In this document: positions 9,057 through 17,600 of the stretch, one piece after another
Layout of the letters: every line of letters begins with the position of its first letter
Position numbering within the stretch: position 1 is the stretch's first letter
NCBI GenBank assembly: GCA_020832455.1
Contig: JAFIEQ010000021.1
Coordinates: forward strand, 1 to 39,492
Length of the DNA: 39,492 nucleotides
Direction of reading: 5' to 3'
Source: Nitriliruptoraceae bacterium
GTDB lineage: Bacteria; Actinomycetota; Nitriliruptoria; Nitriliruptorales; Nitriliruptoraceae
Notes under the pieces: model-generated
Told to the model about the DNA's origin: nothing
Databases searched by the model: none
What the model saw: the letters and a program-made list of their open reading frames with translations, nothing else
Translations under genes and position numbers: made by a program

Positions 9057-10013
9057 TCAGCCCGGCTGGGGCCCACGCTCCGAGGCACCACGTGCGGCCG
9101 TCTTCGCGGCGTACATCTGGCGGTCCGCGGAGGTGAGCACCTGGTCGAGCGAGGCGTGTTCGCGCAGCAGCGCGATGCCGATGCTGACCGCCGGTGTCAC
9201 CGCCACGCCGGCGAGGTCGATGGGACGCTCGATGCGCTCCCGGACCCGCTCGGCGACCTGCCAGGCATCGGCGAGGTCGTCGACCGCGTCGAGCAGGGCC
9301 GCGTACTCGTCACCGCCCAGCCGCGCCCCGAGATCCGCCGGCCGCAGGCCCGAACGCAGCCGGTCCGCGACCTCCAGCAGCACCCGGTCGCCGGCCTGGT
9401 GACCGTGCTCGTCGTTGATCCGCTTGAAGCCGTCGAGGTCGAGGAACAACACCGCACCCCGTGCCTGTTCCCGGTCGCGCTCGTGACGTCGCAGCTCCTG
9501 CTCGAGCCGCTCGTGGAACAAGCGTCGGTTCGCGAGGTCGGTCAGCGCGTCGTGGTAGGCGAGCCGCTCGAGCTCCTCGCTCAGGCGACGCTGCTCGGTG
9601 ATGTCGAGCAGCATGCCGATGGCGTAGGCCGGCTCGCCGTGCTCGTCACGGAGCAGGGAGACCTGCAGTCGCCCCCAGACGAGGTGGCCGTCACGGTGGA
9701 TGAACCGCTTGTCCATCTCGAAGGCGTCCCGCTCGCCGGCGACCATCTCGTCGAACAGCACCAGGTTGCGGGCGATGTCGTCCGGGTGGGTGAAGTGGTC
9801 GAAGGTCTGGGTCGCGAACTCCTCGGGGCTGTAGCCCAGCATCCCCGACAGGGCGTCGTTGGTCAGGACCGTGTGCCCCTCGAGGTCGACGATGCCGATG
9901 CCGATCGGGGCGAGCCGGACGATCTCGCGCAGCCGCGCCTCCATCGCCCCGTCGGCGGGCTGGGACAACGACCACGCCTGCGGCGGCGCTCCGCCCCGCG
10001 TCGACGATCCCAT
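9057..10013 (-). CDS. PAS-GGDEF diguanylate cyclase
   Basis: A 318-aa soluble protein with one PAS sensor domain (about residues 30-140, IVRLAPIGIGIVDLEG to GMLLDITEQ) and a GGDEF domain (about 150-315). The active-site loop is GGDEY at 233-237, a tolerated variant of GGDEF, and an inhibitory I-site RPAD (224-227) lies exactly five residues before it, so product-inhibited synthesis of cyclic di-GMP from GTP is expected. No EAL domain. Start placed at MGSSTRGG, preceded by GGAAGG; upstream in-frame codons encode an unlikely Arg-rich extension. It is one of two cyclases in the window, not far from bldD, whose product binds c-di-GMP. The PAS ligand is unknown. Confidence 0.92.
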   Translation of the reverse strand: MGSSTRGGAPPQAWSLSQPADGAMEARLREIVRLAPIGIGIVDLEGHTVLTNDALSGMLGYSPEEFATQTFDHFTHPDDIARNLVLFDEMVAGERDAFEMDKRFIHRDGHLVWGRLQVSLLRDEHGEPAYAIGMLLDITEQRRLSEELERLAYHDALTDLANRRLFHERLEQELRRHERDREQARGAVLFLDLDGFKRINDEHGHQAGDRVLLEVADRLRSGLRPADLGARLGGDEYAALLDAVDDLADAWQVAERVRERIERPIDLAGVAVTPAVSIGIALLREHASLDQVLTSADRQMYAAKTAARGASERGPQPG

Positions 10014-10327
10014 CGGTCCGGCCTTCCGTCCCCCACGACCCCCGACCACCACGCGCCACGACGCGACCGGGCACGCCCCGGTCGCAGCGCGAGACCAGTC
10101 TGGCACGCCCCGTCGGCCGGAGCACGCTCGACGCGAGCGTTCGGTCGTCAGAGCCCGCGGGAGGCGTCGCTCGTCCGCTGCGCACACCCGTGTGCGCGAC
10201 CACCGCAACCGGATGCGTGGTCCGCACCGGCCGAGCGGGGAGCAGCAGCACTACCCTGCCGTCGCCCGACGCGCTCCGCTCCCGTTCGGTCCCGGTCCGG
10301 CCCGGTGTCCGCACCCCGAGGTCCTCC
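10014..10327. promoter_or_regulatory. Divergent intergenic region with palindromes
   Basis: The 314-bp region between the divergent cyclase and voltage-sensor-like genes has no credible gene. It holds two inverted repeats: GCGCACACCCGTGTGCGC at 10180-10197 (8-bp arms, 2-bp centre) and ACGCTCGACGCGAGCGT at 10124-10140 (7-bp arms). Both have the size of dimeric regulator operators. No clear -35/-10 pair stands out by eye. Confidence 0.45.
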
Positions 10328-11011
10328 ATGGTCGACCAGCGTCCCCCCACCCTCGGGGATGAGCGCGGTGCGGTGCCGCCCGCGGTCGACCGCGCGGACC
10401 GGGTCCAGGAGCGACTCGCCATCCCGGTGTTGATCGCCGCGCTCGCCTCGATCCCCGCGATCTTCCTGACGCTGCTCGACCAGCCGTGGGAGACGATCGG
10501 CAGCGGCATCAACTCGCTGTCCGGCGCCGTGCTCGTGCTCGAGACCGTCGTCCTGCTCGCCCTCGCGGAGGATCGACGTGCCTGGATCCGACGGAACCGG
10601 TGGCTGGTCGCCCTGACCGTGATCATCGTCCCGGCGGTCATCTTCGCGATCGGACCCGTGCAGCTGCTCCGGCTCGTGCGGGTCGTCGGCGCGATCCGCA
10701 TCGTGCGGGTCGGTCGCATCCTGAAGGCCGGACGGATCCTGCGCGGACGGTTCGGCATCAACCGCTGGTGGGAACGCGCCATCGGCGCCGGCGTGACCCT
10801 GCTGTGCGCGGCCTTCGTCGCGGTGATCCTCGCCGACCCGACCTCCAGCACCCGCCAACAGTTGGTCGATCCGGTCCTGGCAGCGACCGGGCTGCCCATG
10901 TGGGTGCTCGTGGTGACCGCAGGGGCCCTGCTGGCCACCGCGACCTTCGTGGTGGCGCGCGCCCGCCGGGACGAGGCTGCGCCGGATCAGTCCGCGTCGC
11001 GCTCGGGGTAG
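10328..11011 (+). CDS. Voltage-sensor-like membrane protein without pore
   Basis: A 227-aa integral membrane protein. Helices lie at about 30-50, 65-81, 91-109, 112-140, 152-170 and 189-211. The fourth is strikingly S4-like: Arg or Lys at 115, 118, 124, 127, 130, 133, 136 and 139, that is every third residue with one gap at 121. Helix two has a Glu (72) at the place of the S2 countercharge. The segment between the last two helices is short and has no TVGYG-like selectivity filter, so this is not an ordinary potassium channel. It may be a voltage-sensing or proton-conducting domain alone, or a degenerate channel. The start at MVDQRPP has GAGG before it. The 3' end overlaps the convergent DUF3152 gene by 25 bases. 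Confidence 0.75.
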   Translation: MVDQRPPTLGDERGAVPPAVDRADRVQERLAIPVLIAALASIPAIFLTLLDQPWETIGSGINSLSGAVLVLETVVLLALAEDRRAWIRRNRWLVALTVIIVPAVIFAIGPVQLLRLVRVVGAIRIVRVGRILKAGRILRGRFGINRWWERAIGAGVTLLCAAFVAVILADPTSSTRQQLVDPVLAATGLPMWVLVVTAGALLATATFVVARARRDEAAPDQSASRSG

Positions 11012-11862
11012 ACCCAGCCGTTGGCCACGCAACCGTTCGTCCCCATGGTCTGTTGCATCATGACCGGGGCGAGCTCGCCCGGCGCGGGGCAGTCGACGTG
11101 GCCGTACCCGAGCCCGTGTCCGAACTCGTGGTTGACGAGGTAGCGGCGGTAGACGGCCAGGTCGTCGAACCCGTCGGCGCCCTGCTCCCACCGCATGGCG
11201 TTGAGCGCCGCGAACTGCCCGTTCCAGCAGGAGAAGCGACCCGCGGTGTTCAGCCCGGCGCGGGCACACAGCTCGTCCACCGTGTCCGGCGTCGCCAGCA
11301 CGACCCGGATGTCCGCGTCGCCGGGCTCCTCGACGCGTTCGAGGCGCACGTCGGCCGCCCAGCTGCGCGGATCGTGCAACGCCTCCTCGACGACCGCGGC
11401 CACCGCGAGCGGATCCTGGCGGACGGCCGGCTCCACCTCGACGGTGTAGCGGACCGTCGTGCCCTCGCCCGCGGTCGCGTCGCCGGCCACCACGTGGAAC
11501 CCCTCGGCGGTGACGATGGGTTCGCTCAACGGCGGTTCGGGGCCGAGATCGACGGGCTCGTCGGTGACCGGTGGCACCACGACGAGGTCCTCGAGCCCGA
11601 GGTCACCCTCGAGCGGCAGCGCCGCACGCGGCTGGTCCCAGCTGTCCGCACCGCCATCGGGTCCACCCGGTCGCTCGTCGGACCAGATCGGCGCACCGTC
11701 CGCGCCGGGGCGCGCCGAGGGGACCGAGCGCTCGGGATCGTCGAGCGCGGACTGCGGCGCCGAGGGTGCGGTCGGCGACGCGGAGGCCAGCGTGGCACCG
11801 ACGGCGAGCCCGACCGCGACCAACGCGAGCGTCAGCGTGGCGACGGGCGGGCGGCGGGACAC
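10987..11862 (-). CDS. DUF3152 exported metalloprotease-like protein
   Basis: A 291-aa secreted or anchored protein. An N-terminal hydrophobic segment (about residues 8-28) ends in ASASP, consistent with signal peptidase cleavage; a Pro/Asp-rich linker follows. The DUF3152 domain (about 115-288) carries HEFGHGLGYGH at 245-255, an exact HExxHxxGxxH zinc-binding motif of metzincin type, and four or more cysteines (199, 212, 258, 277 region) that could form disulfides outside the cell. DUF3152 is an actinobacterial family annotated only as putative peptidase; the substrate is unknown. Its 3' end overlaps the convergent membrane-protein gene. Confidence 0.9.
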   Translation of the reverse strand: MSRRPPVATLTLALVAVGLAVGATLASASPTAPSAPQSALDDPERSVPSARPGADGAPIWSDERPGGPDGGADSWDQPRAALPLEGDLGLEDLVVVPPVTDEPVDLGPEPPLSEPIVTAEGFHVVAGDATAGEGTTVRYTVEVEPAVRQDPLAVAAVVEEALHDPRSWAADVRLERVEEPGDADIRVVLATPDTVDELCARAGLNTAGRFSCWNGQFAALNAMRWEQGADGFDDLAVYRRYLVNHEFGHGLGYGHVDCPAPGELAPVMMQQTMGTNGCVANGWVYPERDAD

Positions 11863-11955
11863 CGGAACTCCTGGTGACGGGGGCGGCGCCGAGCACCGCG
11901 GGTGGGCCGGATGGTACGGGTCGCTCGCGCGCCCGCGAGGCCCACACGTCCGAGC

Positions 11956-12534
11956 TCAGTCGATGATCAGACCCCGGTCGCGCAGCCAGGACTCCATCTC
12001 CTCCGCGGCGATGCCGAGCGCGATCGCGACCGTGCGCAGGTCGTCCTCGCGCAGGCTCAGCACCCGACCGGCGTAGTCGGCCCGGAGCCACTGCACGTGG
12101 CTGGCGAGCCGCAGCAGCGGTGCGGTCTCCAACGAGCCGTCCAGCTCCCGGAGCCGGTCCACGTCCACCCGGACCCCGCGTCCCCGCGGCGACCCGGCGA
12201 CCCGGGGTTGGTCGGGCAGCAGATCGGCGACCCCGACGCCGTAGAAGTCCGCCAGCGCGGCCAGCTTCGTGGCGCTGACCGCACGGTCGCCGCGCTCGTA
12301 GGAGCCGATCACGACGGCCTTGAACCGACCCTCGCTGGCATCCTCGACGTCCTGGAGCCGCATGCCGTGCCCCCGCCGGACGGTGCGCAGCTGCGCGCCG
12401 AGGCGCTTCTGGTAGGTCGCCTCCTGCTCCTCGGCCTCGCTCGCGGTCGGCACCGGCGACGGCGACGGCTCGTCGACCAGGTCGACGGACACGACGTCGT
12501 CCTGGACGCGTTCGGTTCCGGTGGTCATCGGCAT
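11956..12534 (-). CDS. bldD: BldD-family c-di-GMP-responsive regulator
   Basis: A 192-aa DNA-binding regulator. An acidic N-terminal arm (1-40) precedes an HTH_XRE domain (about 41-108) with AQLRTVRRGHGMRLQDVE, IGSYERGDRAVSATKLA and LADFYGV-VADLLP, which closely follow Streptomyces BldD. The C-terminal domain (about 122-192) contains RAD, eight residues, then REDD (151-165), an exact match to the RxD-X8-RxxD signature by which BldD binds a c-di-GMP tetramer to dimerise and repress development genes. AGAGGAG before MPMTTG fixes the start. A perfect BldD box lies in its predicted promoter, implying autoregulation. Two diguanylate cyclases in this window could feed it. The lineage need not sporulate; the targets here are unknown. 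Confidence 0.9.
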   Translation of the reverse strand: MPMTTGTERVQDDVVSVDLVDEPSPSPVPTASEAEEQEATYQKRLGAQLRTVRRGHGMRLQDVEDASEGRFKAVVIGSYERGDRAVSATKLAALADFYGVGVADLLPDQPRVAGSPRGRGVRVDVDRLRELDGSLETAPLLRLASHVQWLRADYAGRVLSLREDDLRTVAIALGIAAEEMESWLRDRGLIID

Positions 12535-12859
12535 GTCGGCTCCTCTGCTGCCACGAGGAGGAGCGTCCCGCGGCCCGACGAGGTGACGCGGGGTGACGGG
12601 GCCGGGCGCGCAACGCACGATGCGTCACGGTGGACGACCGCATCCCGGTCGCGAGCCGTCCCGGGACGACGAGCACGGGCGGACCGGTGCGCGGGCCCGG
12701 ACGACGAGACGCCCCCGGCGCGGGGCACCGGGGGCGTGGACACATCCGGGGCAGGGACCCGACGAGGACCAGGGGATGATGATCGACGTGGGCTCGACAC
12801 GCGGTCGAACCCGGATGGTCGTCGAGGACCGGACGACGGGCCCAGCGCCTCGGGCAGTG
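12535..12859 (-). other. Long bldD leader with internal hairpin
   Basis: From the predicted promoter to the bldD ATG there are about 320 bases without a convincing gene. Inside is a perfect 10-bp stem, ACGCCCCCGG and CCGGGGGCGT, at 12709-12737 with a nine-base loop. If transcription starts at the predicted promoter the hairpin lies in the bldD 5' leader and could attenuate it or structure the mRNA; otherwise it could terminate dcd transcripts. No T-run follows on either strand. Confidence 0.45.
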
Positions 12860-12888
12860 AGCCTAACCCTCGGATGACGCTGTGTCAC
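12860..12888 (-). promoter_or_regulatory. Predicted bldD promoter
   Basis: On the minus strand GTGACA, a 17-base spacer and TAGGCT match a sigma-70/HrdB-type promoter with a TANNNT -10 box. It points toward bldD, whose start codon is about 325 bases away. The -35 hexamer is covered by the BldD box. Confidence 0.55.
12875..12887. promoter_or_regulatory. BldD-binding box
   Basis: TGACGCTGTGTCA on the plus strand, TGACACAGCGTCA on the minus strand. Both readings fit the published Streptomyces BldD signature TNACNC(A/T)GNGTNA at every fixed position. It overlaps the -35 of the predicted bldD promoter, the expected place for negative autoregulation. The consensus is quoted from memory of the Streptomyces work. 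Confidence 0.7.
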
Positions 12889-12915
12889 CCGAAGAGTCGC
12901 TCACGTACCCCAGGG

Positions 12916-13512
12916 TCACCCCTGACCGGGTGTGGTCGCGTCGCGAGGCGTGAGATCGTTGAGGTGGTAGCGCGAGGCGGTCGGTCCACGTTGGCCCTGG
13001 TACTTCGAACCGGCAGCACCGCCGCCGTAGGGCTGCTCCGCGGGCCGATCCAGCTCGAAGAACGCGAACTGCGCCACCCGCATCCCGGGGTAGAGCAGGA
13101 TCGGCAGGGTCGCGACGTTGGACAGCTCGAGGGTCACGTCCCCGTCGAACCCCGCGTCGACGAACCCGGCGGTGGAGTGGATCACGAGCCCGAGCCGCGC
13201 GAGCGAGCTCTTGCCCTCGATCCGCGCGACGACGTCGTCCGCGAGCCGGACCCGCTCGAGCGTCGCACCGAGCACGAACTCCCCGGGGTGCAGCACGAAC
13301 GGCTCGCCCTCGGGGACCTCGACGAGCTCGGTGAGCTCCGGCTGCTCCTGGCGCACGTCGATCACCGGGTAGCGGTGGTTGGCGAACACGCGGAACTGTG
13401 TCGCGAGCCGGACGTCGACGCTCGAGGGCTGGATCGCGCCGTCCCCGAGGGGATCGACGAGGATCCGACCGCTGGCCATCGCCGCACGGATCGTGCCATC
13501 GGACAGGATCAC
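12916..13512 (-). CDS. dcd: dCTP deaminase
   Basis: A 198-aa enzyme of the dUTPase superfamily that deaminates dCTP to dUTP on the route to dTTP. Landmarks are [12 protein letters not shown] at the start, [11 protein letters not shown], the active-site segment [23 protein letters not shown] and [14 protein letters not shown] near the end. GTG start with GGAGG at good spacing; codons upstream of it do not read like the family. Some actinobacterial members are bifunctional and also hydrolyse dUTP to dUMP; that cannot be settled by eye. The gene diverges from tRNA-Gly at the edge of the accessory island. Confidence 0.95.
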   Translation of the reverse strand: MILSDGTIRAAMASGRILVDPLGDGAIQPSSVDVRLATQFRVFANHRYPVIDVRQEQPELTELVEVPEGEPFVLHPGEFVLGATLERVRLADDVVARIEGKSSLARLGLVIHSTAGFVDAGFDGDVTLELSNVATLPILLYPGMRVAQFAFFELDRPAEQPYGGGAAGSKYQGQRGPTASRYHLNDLTPRDATTPGQG

Positions 13513-13567
13513 CGCAGACCTCCGGAGGCCCGCACCGTGCGCCGCAGGCGCTCCGGAGCCGGCCGCG

Positions 13568-13597
13568 TTGCGAACCGAGCCGCGGCGGCAGTACCGT
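13568..13597 (+). promoter_or_regulatory. Candidate promoter for tRNA-Gly
   Basis: TTGCGA, an 18-base spacer and TACCGT lie about 52 bases before the mature tRNA 5' end. Both hexamers and the spacer are acceptable for a housekeeping promoter. Confidence 0.4.
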
Positions 13598-13649
13598 TCG
13601 TCGTTCGCCGGACGTTCCGGGTCTCCCGGAGCCACACCGGACCACCCCC

Positions 13650-13720
13650 GCGGGTGTAGTTCAATGGTAGAACACGAGCTTCCCAAGCTCGGAATGAGGG
13701 TTCGATTCCCTTCACCCGCT
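13650..13720 (+). tRNA. tRNA-Gly (anticodon CCC)
   Basis: A complete 71-base cloverleaf. The acceptor stem GCGGGTG pairs with CACCCGC; the D arm contains GTTCAATGGTAGAAC; the anticodon stem CGAGC/GCTCG encloses the loop TTCCCAA, giving anticodon CCC for glycine codon GGG; the T arm reads AGGGTTCGATTCCCT; the discriminator base is T. The CCA end is not encoded (CCG follows). The 3' end is the left edge of the accessory island, and tRNA 3' ends are common attachment sites for tyrosine integrases. Confidence 0.97.
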
Positions 13721-13736
13721 CCGCTGAGGCCCGAAC
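13710..13736 (+). repeat. Candidate attL: tRNA 3' end repeat
   Basis: The end of the tRNA and the bases after it (CTTCACCCGCTCCGCTGAGG then CCCGAAC) recur imperfectly at 34535-34558 in the same orientation. About 23 of 28 aligned columns agree, with two small gaps. This suits an old attachment site pair enclosing 20.8 kb, but the match is imperfect and chance is not excluded. Confidence 0.4.
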
Positions 13737-13755
13737 AGATGTCCGAGTTCGGGCC
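13728..13755 (+). terminator. Hairpin after tRNA-Gly
   Basis: GGCCCGAAC and GTTCGGGCC form a perfect 9-bp stem around a ten-base loop, starting eight bases after the tRNA. No T-run follows. It is a likely transcription end or processing signal for the tRNA, or part of the junction of the inserted island. Confidence 0.5.
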
Positions 13756-13819
13756 GACATAAGTCCGGGCTCCGGCCGTGGAACGACTCGGGCGCGGATC
13801 GCCCGAGCTCGACCACCCG

Positions 13820-14623
13820 TCACGCCAGCTCGGGTACGTCCTCGTCTGGGTGCGAGTACAGCCACCTGGGCCCATGTCCTGTTGCCGCCCGAGCCTCGGC
13901 CATCGCACGCCGTGCCTCAGCCAGGTGAGTGTCGAGCCAGTCAATGCCGAGGGATGGCTCCTCGAGGACCGGTGGCCCCAACCGCAGGAAGACCGCGACG
14001 TCCGGGGCGAGCGGGACGAGCAGCCCATCCTCAGCGCCCGTCAGCCGCACGAACCCCAGGTCGTTGAGTAGCAGGGAGCCGACCGACGAGTCGTAGCGCA
14101 CGCGGACCTCGAGGTCGTACGCCCCCGCCGAGTACTCGCCTCTGCGTTGCTGAGCGAGCCGTGATCGCAGGTCCTGGACTTCGTCGATGGTCAGGCCCGC
14201 CTGCTGGCAGGCCGCGTCGAAGCCCGGCGAGCGCACGGTGATGTCGGCGACGTACTGCTGGATGACGCCGAGGCGTTCCTGTAGTTCGTGGACGCGATTC
14301 GTCTGCGCGTTCGGTCCGAGGGTGTTGCGGGTCCAGTCGATCGCCGTACCGAGACCCTGTTCGATGGGCTCCCAGAGGTGGTCAACCGTGCGTGTGCCGT
14401 CCGAGTAGTCGAAGGCGCCGCGCTCGGCGGCGAAGCTCTCGGCCGAGCGGCAGAAGGAACGGCCGGTCGAGAGGTTGGTGATGCGGACCGTGGCCTGCCT
14501 CCAGGGCTTCCCCTCCTTGGCACGGCCGAAGCGTCCGACGATCGCGGCGGGCACACGGTGCTGCTTCGTCCCGATGGTCCTCCCCGGCGGCTCCGCAGGC
14601 TCTGGAACGCTCAAGCCGCTCAT
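13820..14623 (-). CDS. DUF4238-like protein, last gene of defence operon
   Basis: A 267-aa cytosolic protein without membrane segments. The N-terminal third ([14 protein letters not shown], then [23 protein letters not shown]) resembles DUF4238, whose members begin with an H-VP-x(3)-RF pattern; the assignment is from memory and tentative. The middle has an amphipathic region ([18 protein letters not shown]) and the tail contains [21 protein letters not shown]. Its ATG overlaps the helicase stop codon (ATGA), so it is translationally coupled to the helicase and belongs to the defence operon. It could be a nuclease, a sensor or a system-specific accessory. No catalytic motif is certain. Confidence 0.75.
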   Translation of the reverse strand: MSGLSVPEPAEPPGRTIGTKQHRVPAAIVGRFGRAKEGKPWRQATVRITNLSTGRSFCRSAESFAAERGAFDYSDGTRTVDHLWEPIEQGLGTAIDWTRNTLGPNAQTNRVHELQERLGVIQQYVADITVRSPGFDAACQQAGLTIDEVQDLRSRLAQQRRGEYSAGAYDLEVRVRYDSSVGSLLLNDLGFVRLTGAEDGLLVPLAPDVAVFLRLGPPVLEEPSLGIDWLDTHLAEARRAMAEARAATGHGPRWLYSHPDEDVPELA

Positions 14624-17600
14624 CTTCGGGAGCTGCCCGTCGACGGGGCCAGTCGCTCGCGCAGGGCCTTGAGGAGCGCCCTGACCATCGTCAAGTCGCG
14701 TTCCTCAGCCTCGTCGGTAAACCACCCGCCCTGGTGGTAGTTGCTGCGCTGCCAGTAGAAGAGCGCTGCGCGGAGGTCACGCAAGGCCACCTGCTCGAAG
14801 GAGGCTTGAGGCCACTCGTCGACGAGCCCTCGGATCGGCTCCCAGGCGGGGTCATCCACGGACCCGATCTCGGCGTAGCCGTTGAAGGTCTGCGCGAAGA
14901 GGGTCACCGCCGTGATCGCTTCCTCATCCCGCGGGTTGGGGTCCGGTGGAACATCTGCAAGGACCAACTCGTCGTCTGGCAGGGCGCTGCGCTCTTGGCC
15001 CGCGGCGTCCATGAGCGCCTGCCACTCCTCCGCGGTCCACAGACGTCCCAGTGACGCGGAGGCGGGGCTACGGGCCGGCGGGGCGGGGGCTGCCTCGACC
15101 AGCGCGTCGAAGGCGGGAGAGCCCCACACGAGGAGCGAGAGGTCCGGGTCCGCCTCGGCCCGCTCCGGATCGAGCACGGCTCGGTGGGAGCGACCGGTGC
15201 CGGTGACGATGGTCCAGTACCCATCCGACGAGGGGTCCGGCAGGGCCGGTTCGAGCGCGCCACGGACGCGTGCCAGCACGTCGCCTCGGTCGAAGCTCCA
15301 CGGACCCTCGTCGGGGTCGTGGCCGTCGAGGGTGGAGTGGTCGAACGTGCCCGCGGTGAGCGCACGCGCTCGAGCCTCGCGGGCGGCCTGGCGCATCGCC
15401 TCGAGCGCGTCCTCGGTGTCCTGCTCGCCGAAGACGATGCTGCTGATGGCCGCTTCGGAGCTGTTCAACACCAACGAGGGGTCGCCGGTGACCTTGCCGG
15501 TCGGCCCGATGACGGCACCGAAGGTGTCGTGGTCGTCGACGATCCCTCGGTAGACGCGTTCTTCCACGGTGTCCCGGATGAGGAGGTTGCGGACATGAGC
15601 GACCTCGGGGCCACCGATGCGGTCGATGCGCCCGATTCGTTGCTCGACCCGCATGAAGTTCCAGGGCAGGTCGTAGTTCACCAGCAGGTCGCAGGTCTGG
15701 AGGTTCAGCCCTTCGGACATCGAGTCCGTGCCGAGCAAGACCTTGAGCGGGTTGTCGGGGTTGGTCGCAGCGTCGCGGAACGTCTTGGTCACCTCACCCT
15801 TGCTGGCGTAGCGCCAGGTTGTGGCGTCATCGGTGGGCAGCTGTCCGCCGCGACCGGAGTAGGTGGCAACCGTCTCGACCCCGAGAGCGGCGGCGAGACG
15901 GTCGCGCAGCCAGTCCATCGTGTCGGTGTACTGGGTGAAGACGATGCAGGTGCGGTGGTCCCCGGCGTAGAGGGTCTCCCGTAGCAGCGTTTCGAACTTG
16001 CGGTACTTCGAGTCCTTGCCGCCACCGGCCTCAAGCACGCCTTCGATGGCGCTGAGGAACCCGTTCAGCTCCGCGAGCTCATCATCGACGCCGGCGATCG
16101 ATTCGGACAGGGACGGGTCGACGAAGCGCTCCTCGGTGTCTTCGAGCACGTCGAGGTCCTCAGCGTCGAGGAGGACGGCGAGATCGAGCGTCGCCTGCGC
16201 GTCATCACGCCGCTGGGCAAGCGCGTCAGCACGTCGTTCGAGCGATACGCGGATGGCGTGGAGCGACGAGGTGAGCCGACGCCGGTAGGTCGTCATCACG
16301 AAGCCGTGAGCGGGCTTCTTGGCTTCCTGGGCCGCCTGGTAGTGGCGAGAGATCCACGTCTCGACGCGGGCGTAGAGCTGCTCCTCTGCCGGGTCGAGGT
16401 CGACGAGCACCTCGTCGGCGTCCCGTTCGGGGATGACGACGTGCCTGCCGATGACGCCGCTCGTCTGGTAGTGGCGAAGCAGGTCTCGGGAGGAGCGGTG
16501 GACAAGGTGCCGGAGCGGCGTCTGCTCGGACAGCCACCACACCAACGCGTCGGTCTTCTCGCGCCGCCAGGAACCCGCACGGGCGGGGTCGGCGGCGTCG
16601 TGCCACCGGAGGACGTCTTGCATGTCCGCGAACCCCACGCGGTCCCTCAGCGCGTTCTCGATCGAACGATCTACGCCCCAGCGCCCCACGGTCGCAGCGA
16701 GCAGTGCTTGCAACCGTCCCCAGGCGCGTTGATCGTGGGGCCGGTCCGTCGCGAGCTGCTCCCAGTAGTCCTCGAACGCCTGGGCGGTCCACTCATCGGG
16801 CAGCCCGAGGACGCTGAGCAGCTCCCACGCTTCGTGCACGTGCATCTGCATCGGCGTGGCCGTCGCGAGCAGCATCCTCTTGACCGGTGCGGAGGCCTTG
16901 GCGTCGCGGAGCAACCTCAGCAGCAGGTTCGCTGAGCCGGGTTTGGCGGCGTCGCTGCGTCGAGCGTGGTGCGCCTCGTCGACCACCAGCAGGTCCCACC
17001 CGGCGTCGAGGACCCGGTCCCGGTGCTGGGACAGTCGCGCAAGGTGCGAGGAGGCGATCAGCAGGTCTGCTGACCGCCACGGGTCACCGTCGATCGGTTC
17101 GATACGGCCGTCGGGCCACACCAGACGGTTGGAGCGGTCGAGCAACGGCACCCAGAGCGAGAACTTGTGCCACATCTCGCCTTGCCACTGGGGTGCCACC
17201 GAGGCGGGCGCAAGGATCAGCACGCGCTTGACGCCGCGGTTCGAGATGGCCTCCCGCACGACAAGGCCCACCTCGATGGTCTTGCCCAGGCCCACCTCCG
17301 AGGCGTGGAGCCGCCCGAACTCCTCGTCACCCGCGGACGGCCACAATGCATCGGTGACCGCTCGCGCCGCTGCGTCCTGGTGCGGCCACGGAGTCACGGT
17401 CGCGGTGCGGAGCCCCGACCAGCGTTCGGTCCGGATGGCCGCTAGCTCGGCCACGACGTCGGTGCCGGGCAGCGACGGCGGATCCGGCTCCGGCTCCTCG
17501 GGCTGGCCGGCGAACGGGTCCACGACGCGTTCGCCGGGGTCGGGAAACTCGACGTGCTCCCAGTCGCGGTCCGGGTCTGCGTACTTGAGCAGTCGGTCGA

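Noticed and set aside
12525-12800. Possible 91-aa leader gene upstream of bldD
   Set aside because: Ser/Pro/Arg-rich low complexity, no ribosome site, and it runs into the bldD start in another frame.
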